NCBI RefSeq assembly: GCF_963675165.1
Contig: NC_087391.1
Span: 62,001 to 126,000 of the forward strand
DNA length: 64,000 nucleotides
Direction of reading: 5' to 3'
Source: Halichondria panicea
Lineage: Eukaryota > Porifera > Demospongiae > Suberitida > Halichondriidae
In this document: in pieces, positions 21,522 through 31,611 of the stretch
How positions within the stretch are numbered: the first letter of the stretch is position 1
How the letters are laid out: the number at the start of each line of letters is the position of its first letter
Notes under the pieces: generated by a model
The model's input: only the letters and a program-made list of their open reading frames with translations
What the model was told of the DNA's origin: nothing
The model's database searches: none
Made by a program: the position numbers and the translations under genes

Positions 21522-22577
21522 ATGCTTCAGTCCATGCAAAGAGCTCTGCAGAGATACGTTGCTGAAGTGAGACATGCAACTACCCCCCGAGGCTATAGCT
21601 TCTCCCATAACCTGGTCTTGTTTGACTTCACTAAAGAGGAGGTGTTGACTGAGTGGGATTGCATATCAGACAAAGACGTAGGCGGTCGTTCCCACGCCAA
21701 TCTGGAAATCAACGGGAAAGGTTTAGTTGTGCAAAATTCTTATATTTAGATTGATAATTATTTTGTTCAGGCACTGGTGTGTTATTCAGTGGAGAGCTGG
21801 ACTTATCACCCCCCACAGATCTGAGTGCAAAGTACAGCGGCTACTGTGCCATCAGATCAAAGGAGAAAAAAGTAAGTAGCTAAAACTTTAACTTGTAATG
21901 TGACTACCTGTCTTTGAATATGTTTTTTGTTTTTTGAAAATTGTTAATTATACTTGCTGAATGGCCTGATCTGACACATTTATCCTCTTTTCCGTTCCCC
22001 TCCAGGGTGGATGGTTTGAGCGTCCATATTTTGATGTGACAGAGTTTGATGCGTTTCAGTTGAGGGTGCGTGGTGATGGGAGAAGATTCATGATCAACCT
22101 CGGCTACCCCAACATGGCGAGGAAAGATGACGTATGGCAATGCTTCATGTTCACTAGAGGGGGGCCAGACTGGGAGGACATACAGGTGACCCCCCACACA
22201 CACTATCATGTTCACTAGAGGGGGCCAGACTGGGAGTACATACAGGTGACCCCCCATACACACGAGACCAATGCATTATAATAGTTGCCTTGTAAAATTT
22301 AACTGTACTACCCAAAATAATACACTATTAACTGTATGTCCTATTCAACCCTTTATTACCTCCTACACACACACACATGCAGCTTCCATTCAAAGACTTC
22401 TTTGTGACTCATAGAGGCTATATGCAGGATGATGACTTCAGCTTCCCCAGAGAAACAGTGGCTACTTTAGGAGTGCTCCTAGCAGACAGAGTACAAGGAC
22501 CATTCAAATTAGAATTACAAAGCATCAAAGCTGTTAGAAAATTAACTGGATTTAGTCCCGTGAAAGTGATATTGTGA
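21522..22577 (+). CDS. NDUFAF1: NDUFAF1 / CIA30 complex I assembly factor
   Basis: Four exons: 21522-21720, 21771-21871, 22006-22185, 22383-22577; sum 675 nt, 224 aa. The protein belongs to the CIA30 family, which in mitochondria helps assemble the membrane arm of respiratory complex I. Recognisable blocks are LVLFDFTKEEVLTEWDCISD-KDVGG, TGVLFSGELDLSP, SGYCAIRSKE, FDAFQLRVRGDGRRFMINLG, DWEDIQLPFKDFFVTHRGY and LADRVQGPFKLELQSIKA. It is shorter than human NDUFAF1 (327 aa), lacking most of the N-terminal extension. The short basic leader MLQSMQRALQRYVAEVRHA could act as a presequence. The donor after the first exon (AAAG|GTTTAG) is weak, but the frame continues exactly. The 3' end of the third exon is duplicated in the following intron. 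Confidence 0.88.
22143..22262 (+). repeat. About 60-bp duplication of an NDUFAF1 exon end and donor
   Basis: CATGTTCACTAGAGG through the donor CAG|GTGACCCCCC occurs at 22145-22195 and again about 62 bases downstream with small changes. The second copy lies in the intron and provides a second identical donor. Confidence 0.85.
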
Positions 22578-22690
22578 TATGCAGAGGAATGATTAACAGT
22601 GCTTCATTGTTCATAGTGTCTATTTATTCATCTTTTTCTCTCCATTACCTGCACATTTGGCAAAAAAAACATTGAGCATTGATATTAATT

Positions 22691-23020
22691 TTATTGAGAA
22701 ATTACCTTGTCCATTCCAAGTTTGTCAAATGTTTCCTTTATCGTAGCTGTCACCCGAGGGTTTGGTTGGATCTCATCTTTGCTGACTGTATATATATGTA
22801 TATATATAACATAGAATGAGCTAGCTATAAACTTACATCCCAACTTTTTCTTCTGAATATTGATATCATAGTGTAGTTTCCCCATACCCAGGATCATGAC
22901 ACCACACCAGACCCAGATCAGAGCCGTGCTGTACCGAGTAGCCAACACCCTGAAGCGATGGATGCGAGCTGCTGGCTTGGAGGGAGGATGGGACGACTTG
23001 GGAAGCTCAGGAATATACAT
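22691..23020 (-). CDS. Small single-span protein, unrecognised (92 aa)
   Basis: Two exons, 22837-23020 and 22691-22785, total 279 nt. It begins MYIPELPKSSHPPSKPAAR, with a proline-rich basic leader. One hydrophobic span follows at about residues 32-47 (YSTALIWVWCGVMILGMG), then a charged tail (DINIQKKKLGFSKDEI) ending GMDKVISQ. Size and layout resemble accessory subunits of respiratory complexes, with a Trp-rich span loosely like NDUFB2, but I cannot claim homology. It shares a 99-bp divergent promoter with TRMT112. The acceptor at 22786 is canonical and the frame is kept. Confidence 0.6.
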   Translation of the reverse strand: MYIPELPKSSHPPSKPAARIHRFRVLATRYSTALIWVWCGVMILGMGKLHYDINIQKKKLGCKFIASSFYVIYIHIYTVSKDEIQPNPRVTATIKETFDKLGMDKVISQ

Positions 23021-23119
23021 CACTGTGACTCCAGCTTGCTGGTTGCAGGAAAGGGGGCGGGGCTCAAGGTCAAGGTTCAACCAGGTACCCACGTGGCTAG
23101 TTTGGAAACAAGACAAGAG

Positions 23120-23741
23120 ATGAAGCTGCTTACTCATAACATGCTCACCTCGCATGTGAAGGGAGTGAAGAATGGCTACCCCTTCAAGATATTAGTAAGT
23201 ACTCTGATGAACTCGTCCTCTTATCATGGCTGTGTGTGTGCAGGCTAGTCAAGTGGTGGCCAATAGTGTGGACTTCAATGCAGAGTTCATTGCCAGGATG
23301 ATTCCTAAACTGGAATGGACAGTGCTTAAATCAGCTGCTGAATCAGTAAGTACTTAATGCACTCTTCATGTGTACACAGCTGCTGTACATGTAGTATTTC
23401 TAGCCTCGATCCCAGGCCGCATTTTAATCAGCGTGAGATCGAGGCTAAATCGTACCATGCTTGTCTTTGTGAATAAATTATTGTAATGGAATATTTGAAT
23501 GTATTACACTGCTATCATTATTTCACGTTTCATTTCATCCATGCAGGTTGGATTTGGTAGTGGACTGCCTGACTCTCCTCCTGATGCATTTGAGAGTGAC
23601 GAGGACTTCCTGAAGGCGGCCCATCATGTCCTGCTGGAGGTGGAGGTGGTGGAGGGTGACCTAGAGTGTCCTGAGACAGGCAGGAAGTTCCCCGTGTCTG
23701 GGGGAATCCCCAACATGCTCCTGACAGAGGACGAAGTATAA
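23120..23741 (+). CDS. TRMT112: TRMT112 methyltransferase activator
   Basis: Three exons: 23120-23194, 23244-23345, 23547-23741; sum 372 nt, 123 aa, against about 125 in human. TRMT112 is the obligate partner that stabilises several methyltransferases acting on tRNA, rRNA and eRF1 (TRMT11, ALKBH8, BUD23, METTL5, HEMK2). The whole protein aligns by eye: MKLLTHNMLTSHVKGV, VDFNAEFIARMIPKLEW, HHVLLEVEVVEGDLECPETG and RKFPVSGGIPNMLLTEDEV. The Trm112p zinc-finger-like fold is retained, although only part of the cysteine set is present, as in animals. It is transcribed away from the 92-aa gene. Confidence 0.96.
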
Positions 23742-24190
23742 ACATGGAACTTGCTTTTTTGTTTTTATTTTTATGTTCTCAAGTTGTTAATAATATTGTT
23801 GCACTACATGTACTAAATCAGACCTTGCACATGCATTATTATTTGAAGGGTATTTTATACAAAAATTAACGTTAATTTTGGTATTAACAGTACGCTGAAA
23901 CAAAGACCAGCTGCTGCAGCAGTTATTAATATAGATGACCTTTCCCCTAATTTCAATCGCAGTTGCGATAATATCACTGAGCAAAACAGCAAACTAGTAC
24001 TACATGAAAATAATATTAATTTGACACAATGAGTGATTAATGGAGTGTATTCAATAGTGACAATGATTATACAGAAATTACTGAACAAAACAGCAACCAG
24101 TACTGTAAGACAACGTTTGACACAATCAAATTTGAATGACCTGCACAAGTGTTCATCAAATCAAAACTGTCCATATTCTACTTTGTTCAA
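23742..24190. other. Convergent spacer between TRMT112 and RNF8
   Basis: These 449 AT-rich bases contain the two 3' UTRs. A loosely repeated segment (ATGATTATACAGAAATTACTG and its inverse-like neighbours near 23930-24110) is present, with no gene. Confidence 0.5.
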
Positions 24191-25764
24191 TCAGTTGGCG
24201 ATGACAATAGGTTCCTCTGCTGATCCGAGAGAGGACTCCTCACGCTTCTTATGGTCAGGTTCTGGAGGCGGTGGTGCCACGCCCATAGCCACGCAGTGTT
24301 CAATCTCCATTGTACGTCTCAGAGCTCGTTGCTCAATTGGTAAACTGCTCACATGACGTTTAATAACATTATCTATAACCAGAGAGCGGACTGGTGCTTG
24401 ATGGATGCGTGATCGACACACTGGGCACTCAGGGGAATGACTCTTGCTCATCCATTGATTCATACACCATTCACAGAATGAATGAGAACAGGAGAGGGTG
24501 AGAGCACGGATGAACAACTCCTGACATATCGCACACACAAACTCTTGCTCTATGGCTTTGGTAACTTTCACTTCTTTCTTTTCTTTCTCCACAAGCTTTT
24601 GATCTTTAACTTTGAGTTCATTTTTCAACACTTGGTATTTCGATTCGATCATTTGCTTTTCTTTCTCCACTTCATCTCTGGCCATGAGTACTTGGATCTC
24701 AGTAGCCGTTACTTTAATGCCCATCAGCACGGCTCTGGCTTGTGGTGTGAGGCGAGGGCTTGCACCAAATAATTCATCGTCCATTTTAGTCGAAGTTTCT
24801 GTTGTTGCTGTATCAAACAGGCAGTCTAGTGAGGTCAGAGTGCACTGCTTCTTGTATGGTGGACTTGTGAACACATCTTCAGTTGATAATATCAGAGACT
24901 CTTCTGAAGTTGTAAGTGGACTATCAGCGGCACTACTTCTCATGCCAAGGGTTGGAGTAGGTATTGGTCCAGAGGGAGGTGTTGTGGAGGAGGCACCTCC
25001 TACACTGGTAGGGACGGTCCTCTTGCCGAGGGTTGGTCCAGAGGGAGGTTCCGTGGAGGGTGTGCGTGATGGGGCACGACCTCCTACACTCATAAAGACC
25101 CTCTTTCGAGGAACAGCAGGTTTGATGGTTGGAGTAGGTATTGGTTCTAAGGGGGGTGACATTGAGGGTGTGCGTGATGGGGCATGACTCGGTGGACCAC
25201 GGCCTCCTAATCTCATTCTGTTACAGCGAGGAACAGCAGCTTTGTCTCTCACCAGGGTTAACTTGGGCCCATCGTTCTTCCTGTTATGGAATATATAGAT
25301 GAGTTCGTTGAGGTCGGTATTAAGTCCAAAAACAATTTTATCGCCATTTTTAATCACCCGGTTTTTGTTACTTTCTATTTGAGCACCGTTGACATGTACG
25401 CCATTCATACTCTGTAGGGGGGAGGTAAAAATGCAAGATCAGCACATTTCAATAGTGAAGTCGATATTAAACACACATGCACATCACCCACACACACCCA
25501 CACGCACACCCACACACACCCACACGCACACCCACACACCTTGATATCTTTCAAGACCCACTGAGAGAGCTTGCTGTTGTATCTGATGGTTGCATGTTTC
25601 CTAGAGATCATCCCACGATAGTGACCTGACTGGATAGCCACACGACCCGGACCGGCGGACATAGCCCGGCCGAGCACACACTCCACATCATAAGACAGCT
25701 TGATCTCAGAGGGTACCTTGGAGACAGATGATGAGGTCTCCTGATCCTCCGAGTTGGTAGCCAT
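24191..25764 (-). CDS. RNF8: RNF8-like FHA-RING E3 ubiquitin ligase
   Basis: Two exons, 25540-25764 and 24191-25411; sum 1446 nt, 481 aa. An N-terminal FHA domain (about 20-125; YRGMISRKHATIRY for phosphothreonine binding, then SMNGVHVNGAQIE) is interrupted by the intron. A Pro/Ser/Thr-rich linker with repeated SRTPS/PPSGP units follows, then a Lys/Glu-rich coiled coil (about 275-345), and a C3HC4 RING near the C-terminus (CAICQEL, CSHSFCEWC, CPVCRSRI). RNF8 reads phospho-MDC1 at double-strand breaks and starts K63 ubiquitin signalling. The FHA-coil-RING order and the ALTLSCSHSFC stretch favour RNF8 over CHFR, which places its RING more centrally and has a PBZ finger. Start codons of RNF8 and BBS8 are only 114 bp apart. 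Confidence 0.87.
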
Positions 25765-25878
25765 TATACTACATTCAGAATTCAAAGTGTGAATGTTGCA
25801 TTTGTTGACTTTTCATTAAGCTTGTATTACGTTTAATTAGAGGTGAGGTAACGCCCCCCCCCTTTACTATCCAGCAAG
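25765..25878. promoter_or_regulatory. Minimal divergent promoter, RNF8 and BBS8
   Basis: Only 114 bases separate the two start codons, so both core promoters and 5' UTRs must fit or overlap within it. No TATA box is evident. A C-run (25854-25861) precedes the BBS8 ATG. Confidence 0.5.
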
Positions 25879-28800
25879 ATGGCTGATCCTACAAAGCTGT
25901 CTCTGGATCCTCTCTTCATGGCACGCAGTCTCTTTAGGCGGAGGAGGTTTGAGGAATGTGTCAAGATCTGCTCCGATATCCTGCAGAGCAATCCTTATGA
26001 CCAGGTAACCAATAGCAACCAGTCCAGTAACATAACGTTGATATGGTTGTTGCCACACAGGCTGCGTGGTACCTAAAGGGGCGTGGTCTCACTGAGCAGA
26101 CATACGTAGACGAGGTGGAGATGGAGGAGGAGGGCATCGCTGAGTTGTTCATGGATGACACCGCTATTGCTGACGTTGCAAGTAAACACACCCCCTTTTG
26201 TATTGTACTCAAAGCTATTACTCACTCTCCCATGATTATCCAGGACCTGGTACGTCGCTACGTAAACCTCCGGGTACGATGGGACTGAGTCAAGGGGTCC
26301 GCCCACTCTCTCAGTCTGGCAGGCCACTCTCTGGGTTCCTACGGCCAGGGACACAGGGTAACCGCCCCCGCACCATGGAGCAGGCCATCCGTACACCCAG
26401 GACAGCCATGACAGCAAGGTCATCTAGTACTGTATGCCAGCCTTGTGATTGTTGATTGCAAGTCCATCTTTGTCACCATAGTGACTGTAATTGAAGTGAT
26501 AATTATCCACTGTTATTCAATCCACTGGCTTGGGCCTTTGGTACTAATAGAGTGATTTAACCATGTCCTGCAGGCCTGTAACAACAGCCTCGGGGCGTCA
26601 TGTGAGACTAGGCACAGCGTCCATGCTCACTGAACCAGGAGGACCGTTCATTGACGTATCTAAACTCAACATTGTTAAATATGCACAGAAACCAGCTCTG
26701 TCCAAGGTGTGTAGTATTGTAGAGTTTGAGGACTCTTTCAGCTGCCATAACTTGAAATCTGTGGATCCAAAGTAAAGGATTTTCTGAATGCTTGGAAAAA
26801 TACCTTTCAAATGATGCCATTAAAGTTCATATTTGAGAGATAAAAATATTTAGCCGTACCATGGATTATAGCCCATGGTCCGAGGCTGAAAAATGACAAA
26901 TTAGGGCCCGGACGAAATTTTGGATTGAAACACATCATTTGAAAAGAATTTTTCTAAGCTTTCAGAAAATAATGTGGATCAACTGTACTCAAGTTATGGC
27001 TGTTGAAAGACACCCCCCGCCTTCCGTTTAATCAATGATTTTGGGAATCTTTCAGCTGCCATGACTTCTGTGGATCGAAAGTCAAAAATTTTATGGTTTT
27101 CTGAAAGCTTAGAAAGAGATCTTTCAAATGGTACGATCAAATGGTACGATCAAAATTGATATTCGAGAGATAAAAGTATTTTCCAATTTAGCCGTACCAT
27201 GGATTATAGCCCATGGTCCAAGGCCGAAAAATGACAAATTAGGGCCCGGACGAAATTTTGGATTGAAACACATCATTTGAAAAGAATTTTTCTAAGCTTT
27301 CAGAAAATAATGTGGATCAACTGTACTCAAGTTATGGCTGTTGAAAGACACCCCCCGCCTTCCGTTTAATCAATGATTTTGGGAATCTTTCAGCTGCCAT
27401 AACTTCTGTGGATCGAAAGTCAAAAATTTTATGGTTTTCTGAAAGCTTAGAAAGAGATCTTTCAAATGGTACGATCAAATGGTACGATCAAAATTGATAT
27501 TCGAGAGATAAAAGTATTTTCCAATTTAGCCGTACCATGGATTATAGCCCATGGTCCAAGGCCGAAAAATGACAAATTAGGGCCCGGACGAAATTTTGGA
27601 TTGAAACACATCATTTGAAAGGTCTTTTTCTAAGCTTTTAGAAAATCATGAAATTTTGACATTGGATCAACTGTGCTCAAGTTATGGCTGTTGAAAGATG
27701 TTCAACTATACAGTAATGAAATTCCTGTGAGGAAGCTCTTACATGTACCGTTATATTGCAGGCTCTGTTTGAGTATTTGTTTCACCATGAGAGCAATGTG
27801 AGGAGTGCACTGGACCTGGCTGCCGCGGCAACAGAAGCCTCCAATTATCAAGACTGGTGGTGGAAACTACAGTTGGGCAAATGCTACTACAGGTCAGAGT
27901 TCATGCAGTGTGTGCCTTAATAGCTTATAAGCCCATGGTCCTTTTCTAGTCTCATGAATCAGCCGCCCTTCCTTTGTTCCCAAAGGAAGAGCGGCTGATT
28001 CATGAGAGTAGGTAGGTCTTTTCCTGAAAATGATAAATTATTTCCCATTCCAAATTTGGGATTTGAGCATACCATCTGAACGGGCTCCTTCAAATTATTA
28101 TAATTATTGAATTAAGATCATCATTGTACACTAATAAAGGGATGGTACTACACAGTGCTTAATTCCTTTTCTCTAGACTTGGTTTGTATCGCGATGCTGA
28201 GGCCCAGTTCAAGTCCACCCTCAAGCACTTCAGTACAGTGGACATGTTCCTCTACCTCTGCAAGGTTTATGTGAAGCTGGACCAGCCCAAGAATGCTCTC
28301 GACTATTTCAAGAAAGGCTTGGACAAGTTTGAGAATGATACCTCTCTTCTCACCGGCATTGCTAGGATACACGAGGTGTGTGTGTGTGTGTGTGGGGGGG
28401 GGGGCTTTGAGGGCTGTAGTTAAAAATGCATTTTGTTAGGTACTCTATTACATAGTGTGATTGGATTCAAAATTTGTGTGCAAATAAATTCCATCATTTC
28501 TAGCAGCAGCAGTTGTAATGACTCAGTTCACTGAACCTGGCTTCTCCCTAAGAGTTTATATTTGCATCGCTCTGGTTTCAGAAAATTAGCTTTGATGGAG
28601 GTATAAACAAGTTATGCTCTGATCTTTTCAGCAACACTTTTCGTTTGTGTATACATGTTGTCATTGCCTTATATGGTAGTACACTGTAGCGGTGGATAAT
28701 GCCCCACCTCCTTGTAGGGACTGGGAGAGTTGGTCACGGCTGTCCAATATTATAATGATGTGTTGAAAATGGATGCTACCAATGTGGAGGCCATTGCCTG

Positions 28801-30389
28801 CATAGCAACCGACCACTTCTATAGTGACCAACCAGAGATTGCCCTCAGGTTTTATAGGTACGTATCTTAGTAGTTGTTTGTGAGATACACACACCACACA
28901 CACACCTCACACACCCCACCCACACACGCCTCACACTCAGACGGCTGCTCCAGATGGGAGTACATAATGCGGAGATCTTCACAAACCTTGGTCTTTGTTG
29001 CTACTACTCACAACAATATGACATGTCGCTGCATTGCTTCCAAAAGGCCGTTGCCCTGGCAACTGATGAAACACTGGCGGACGTCTGGTACAACATTGGA
29101 CACGTAGCACTCGTGAGTGTCCCTGTATAATCAATCACCTGGTGTATATAATCACCTGGTGACTGTATAATCAAGTACAGCAGATTATAGTAAATGGAAA
29201 ATGTTAAATAGAGCATCTTTGAACGGCTATAACTTTAGTTCTGTTGATCCAATAACGTTAGCTTAGAGAGAGGCCTTTCAGACGATGTGTTAAAAATCAA
29301 TAGTCCATTTTGGGCCTGTTTTGACAAAATACCATGGGCTATATATAACCCATGCATGGTCTTTTTCCGAAAATAGAAAATTATGGCCCATTCAAAATTT
29401 GAGATTTGAGCATACCATCTGAACGGGCTCCTCCTAAGCTTTTAGAAAATCAGAAAAGCGTTGAGTTTAGATCACCAGAGCTCTAGTTACAGAGCCAACT
29501 ATGGCATGAATGCATGGTACGTGTGCAATGCATACTGGCTGATGCCTGGGAGTAGCTTTGTAGTGGTCCAACAGAGTGACTGGATAGTGTCAATCTCACG
29601 TCTACTGGTTACAGCAAGGGCTGCATTGTGTAATGTTATATGTATTCAGTATCTCTTACAAAGCTTTAAGCCAGGATCATCCCATTCCTCTGATTAGAGT
29701 TTCCTTTAGTGAGTCTCTAGCCAATTATCTTCACACCTCTGGAGTCTGTTTATCATTCCAATGAGGCAAATCAGTAAAAGCCTTTTTAGTGTATTTTGTA
29801 GAAACTTCCCAATGATGTTATCAACACACACACACACACTCAGGGTATAGGGGACGCAGTGATGGCGTACCGTTGCTTCAAGCTGGCTCTGACAGCCAAC
29901 AATGATCACGCTGAGGCCTACAACAACCTGGGTGTACTGGAGTGGCGGAGGGAGAGGGGGGAACAGGTGGGTGTGGTCAATACCTATGCATGACATTACT
30001 ACATGTGTGTAGCTGTGCGTGCATCACTCATGTGTGTACCCTTTCCTCAGGCTCTGGCATGTTTCCAGTCCAGCTGCCACCTCTCCCCTCACATGTACGA
30101 GCCTCACTTCAACTCAGCCCTTGCTTCAGAGAAGGTAGCCCCCCTAACCACATTGACCCCCCTACCCTTATGGCCTAACCCCCCAACCACATTGACCCCC
30201 CTACCTTTATGGCATAGACCCCCCCAATCACATTGACCCCCCTAACCATTATTGGCTACCTATTCTCTACAGATTGGAAACCTCCAGAGCAGCTACAAGA
30301 GTGTGCAGAAATCACTGGAATCATTTCCGGAGCACTGGGACTCAAAGGAACTTTTAAGAACTCTTGAACAACATTTTGTAGCTCTGTAG
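25879..30389 (+). CDS. TTC8: BBS8 / TTC8, BBSome TPR subunit
   Basis: Eleven exons: 25879-26004, 26061-26181, 26244-26418, 26574-26706, 27762-27892, 28177-28375, 28718-28857, 28941-29112, 29844-29966, 30051-30134, 30273-30389; sum 1521 nt, 506 aa. BBS8 is a core BBSome subunit in ciliary membrane-protein transport. Conservation is high: SLFRRRRFEECVKICSDIL, AAWYLKGRGLTEQTYVDEVE, MEQAIRTPRTAMTAR, GRHVRLGTASMLTEPGGPF, DWWWKLQLGKCYYRLGLYRD and a run of TPRs to IGNLQSSYKSVQKSLE. The third-exon donor (AAG|GTCATC) is non-consensus, but the join to GCCTGTAACA restores the known protein order. Introns 4, 5 and 8 contain palindromic MITE-like copies. AATAAA at 30870 may be a distal poly(A) signal. Confidence 0.96.
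26738..27697 (+). repeat. Three palindromic MITE-like copies in tandem, BBS8 intron 4
   Basis: Copies lie at about 26738-27011, 27047-27352 and 27385-27697. The last two are nearly identical, in a 338-bp tandem period. Each copy begins near TTTCAGCTGCCATAACTT and ends with AAGTTATGGCTGTTGAAAGA. Inner inverted blocks are TTTTCTGAAAGCTTAGAAA against TTTCTAAGCTTTCAGAAAA, and CTTTCAAATGGT against ATCATTTGAAA. The centre contains CCATGGATTATAGCCCATGG. No ORF is present, so it is a non-autonomous inverted-repeat element. Confidence 0.85.
27925..28105 (+). repeat. Fragment of the palindromic family with nested palindrome, BBS8 intron 5
   Basis: GCCCATGGTC and GAGCATACCATCTGAACGGG match the 29.2-kb copy. 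The fragment is interrupted at 27947-28012 by a separate hairpin with arms CTCATGAATCAGCCGC/GCGGCTGATTCATGAG. The host sequence GGTCCTTTTC is repeated as GGTCTTTTCC on the other side, as expected of a target-site duplication. Confidence 0.7.
29206..29490 (+). repeat. Palindromic MITE-like copy, BBS8 intron 8
   Basis: This second subfamily has ends GAACGGCTATAACTTTAGTT and CTCTAGTTACAGAGCC, the shared inner block CTTAGAGAGAGGCCTTTCAGA, and the centre CCATGGGCTATATATAACCC. It has the same organisation as the 26.7-kb copies but a diverged sequence. Confidence 0.75.
30137..30256 (+). repeat. Short C-rich minisatellite, BBS8 intron 10
   Basis: Units based on CCCCCTAACCACATTGACC and CCCTACCTTTATGGC are repeated about three times. 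They fill most of the last BBS8 intron. Confidence 0.75.
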
Positions 30390-31611
30390 TTGTTGTATAC
30401 ACAAGGCAACCTTATCACTTGTTACACCGAGGTTAATTACCTTGTTATCAAACACTGTGTTGTCAAACACAAACAAAGAAGTAATTACAGCCAGCAAAGC
30501 ATTCCCCACAAGCTAATGCATACCATATTGTTTCATGCTACACTAGCTGCAATCAAAACCTGCGAATGCCTGCCTAATTGCACTGTTAAACTAATTGTAC
30601 GTTCTATTGTGATTGCAGTGTACAGTCCATCTGCCGTGTAAATGGATAGTGTTCAACCATCATCTGGACTGTGCCACACCTAATCGCCCTATCTCCATAT
30701 GACCTATGAATATATTTATATACAGAGGTTACACTCTTTGCACCTTAAGTTCATCGCACACACTGTGGCTATGACACGTTGGGATGCTAGTCTGACTTCA
30801 TACGAGTTATTCCACTAATTCTTAATCGTGTTAGGTATAGTAATTATATATACTGATTGTAATTACTTAAATAAACCCTGACAGTTGTACGTAGACAGAA
30901 GTGATGTACATGTGTGTGGGTGTTGGGTGGGGAATACTGTACATCACTCATCATCACATGCCTCTCCCCTGTAGTGCATGCATGCAGCCATGACCGCTCA
31001 TCATCACATGCCTCTCCCCTGTAGTGCATGCATGCAGTCATGACCATGTTCAATACTGAGTTTACTTTTCAATTCATAATTATGGAGTTCTGGGTACGTG
31101 TGATAAAAATAAAAAGCTGAGCATGTTACACACAACACACACAATAAACACAAAATTGACCTGGTGGGAATAATTATAACAAAAAGATGCATAATTATGA
31201 TATGCTACATGTTTGCAATGTGTCTCTGGCAGCTGCAACAATCCAGCCTTGTGTTGAGTGGGTGGGTGGGTGGGTAGGAGTCTGCATGGGAGTGAAAAAC
31301 AAACAGTTCTAAATAATTAGGTTGCATTAAACCATAATTCAGCCTCTAATTGTCTAATTCATACAACCAGCTTCCCACACCATCATTCAATGTATAGCCC
31401 ATAATCATATTACCTTAGACTATCTGCATGGACGGTGAAATGTGGCATTCTGCTAATGGGATTACCAGTGATTGCATTAACATGCCTGAGGGTCTATATC
31501 ACATGCACCTGGACAAAGCTGTGACAGTCAGTTGACTTAACATTTCTCACCACACACATTATAACATTTCACACATCGACATACAGCACGCTAATGACTC
31601 ACCAATCAATG
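30390..31611. other. Intergenic, convergent BBS8 and DUF4706-like 3' ends
   Basis: The interval is AT-rich with no convincing ORF. It contains a 50-bp tandem duplication at about 30948-31045 (CATGCCTCTCCCCTGTAGTG unit) and a possible AATAAA at 30870. A donor-like ACTCAC at 31598, just past the stop of the minus-strand gene, could mark a 3' UTR intron. Confidence 0.5.

Noticed and set aside
24482-25187. Plus-strand ORFs with hydrophobic stretches opposite RNF8
   Set aside because: Antisense of the coiled coil and Pro-rich linker of RNF8, without splice logic or similarity.
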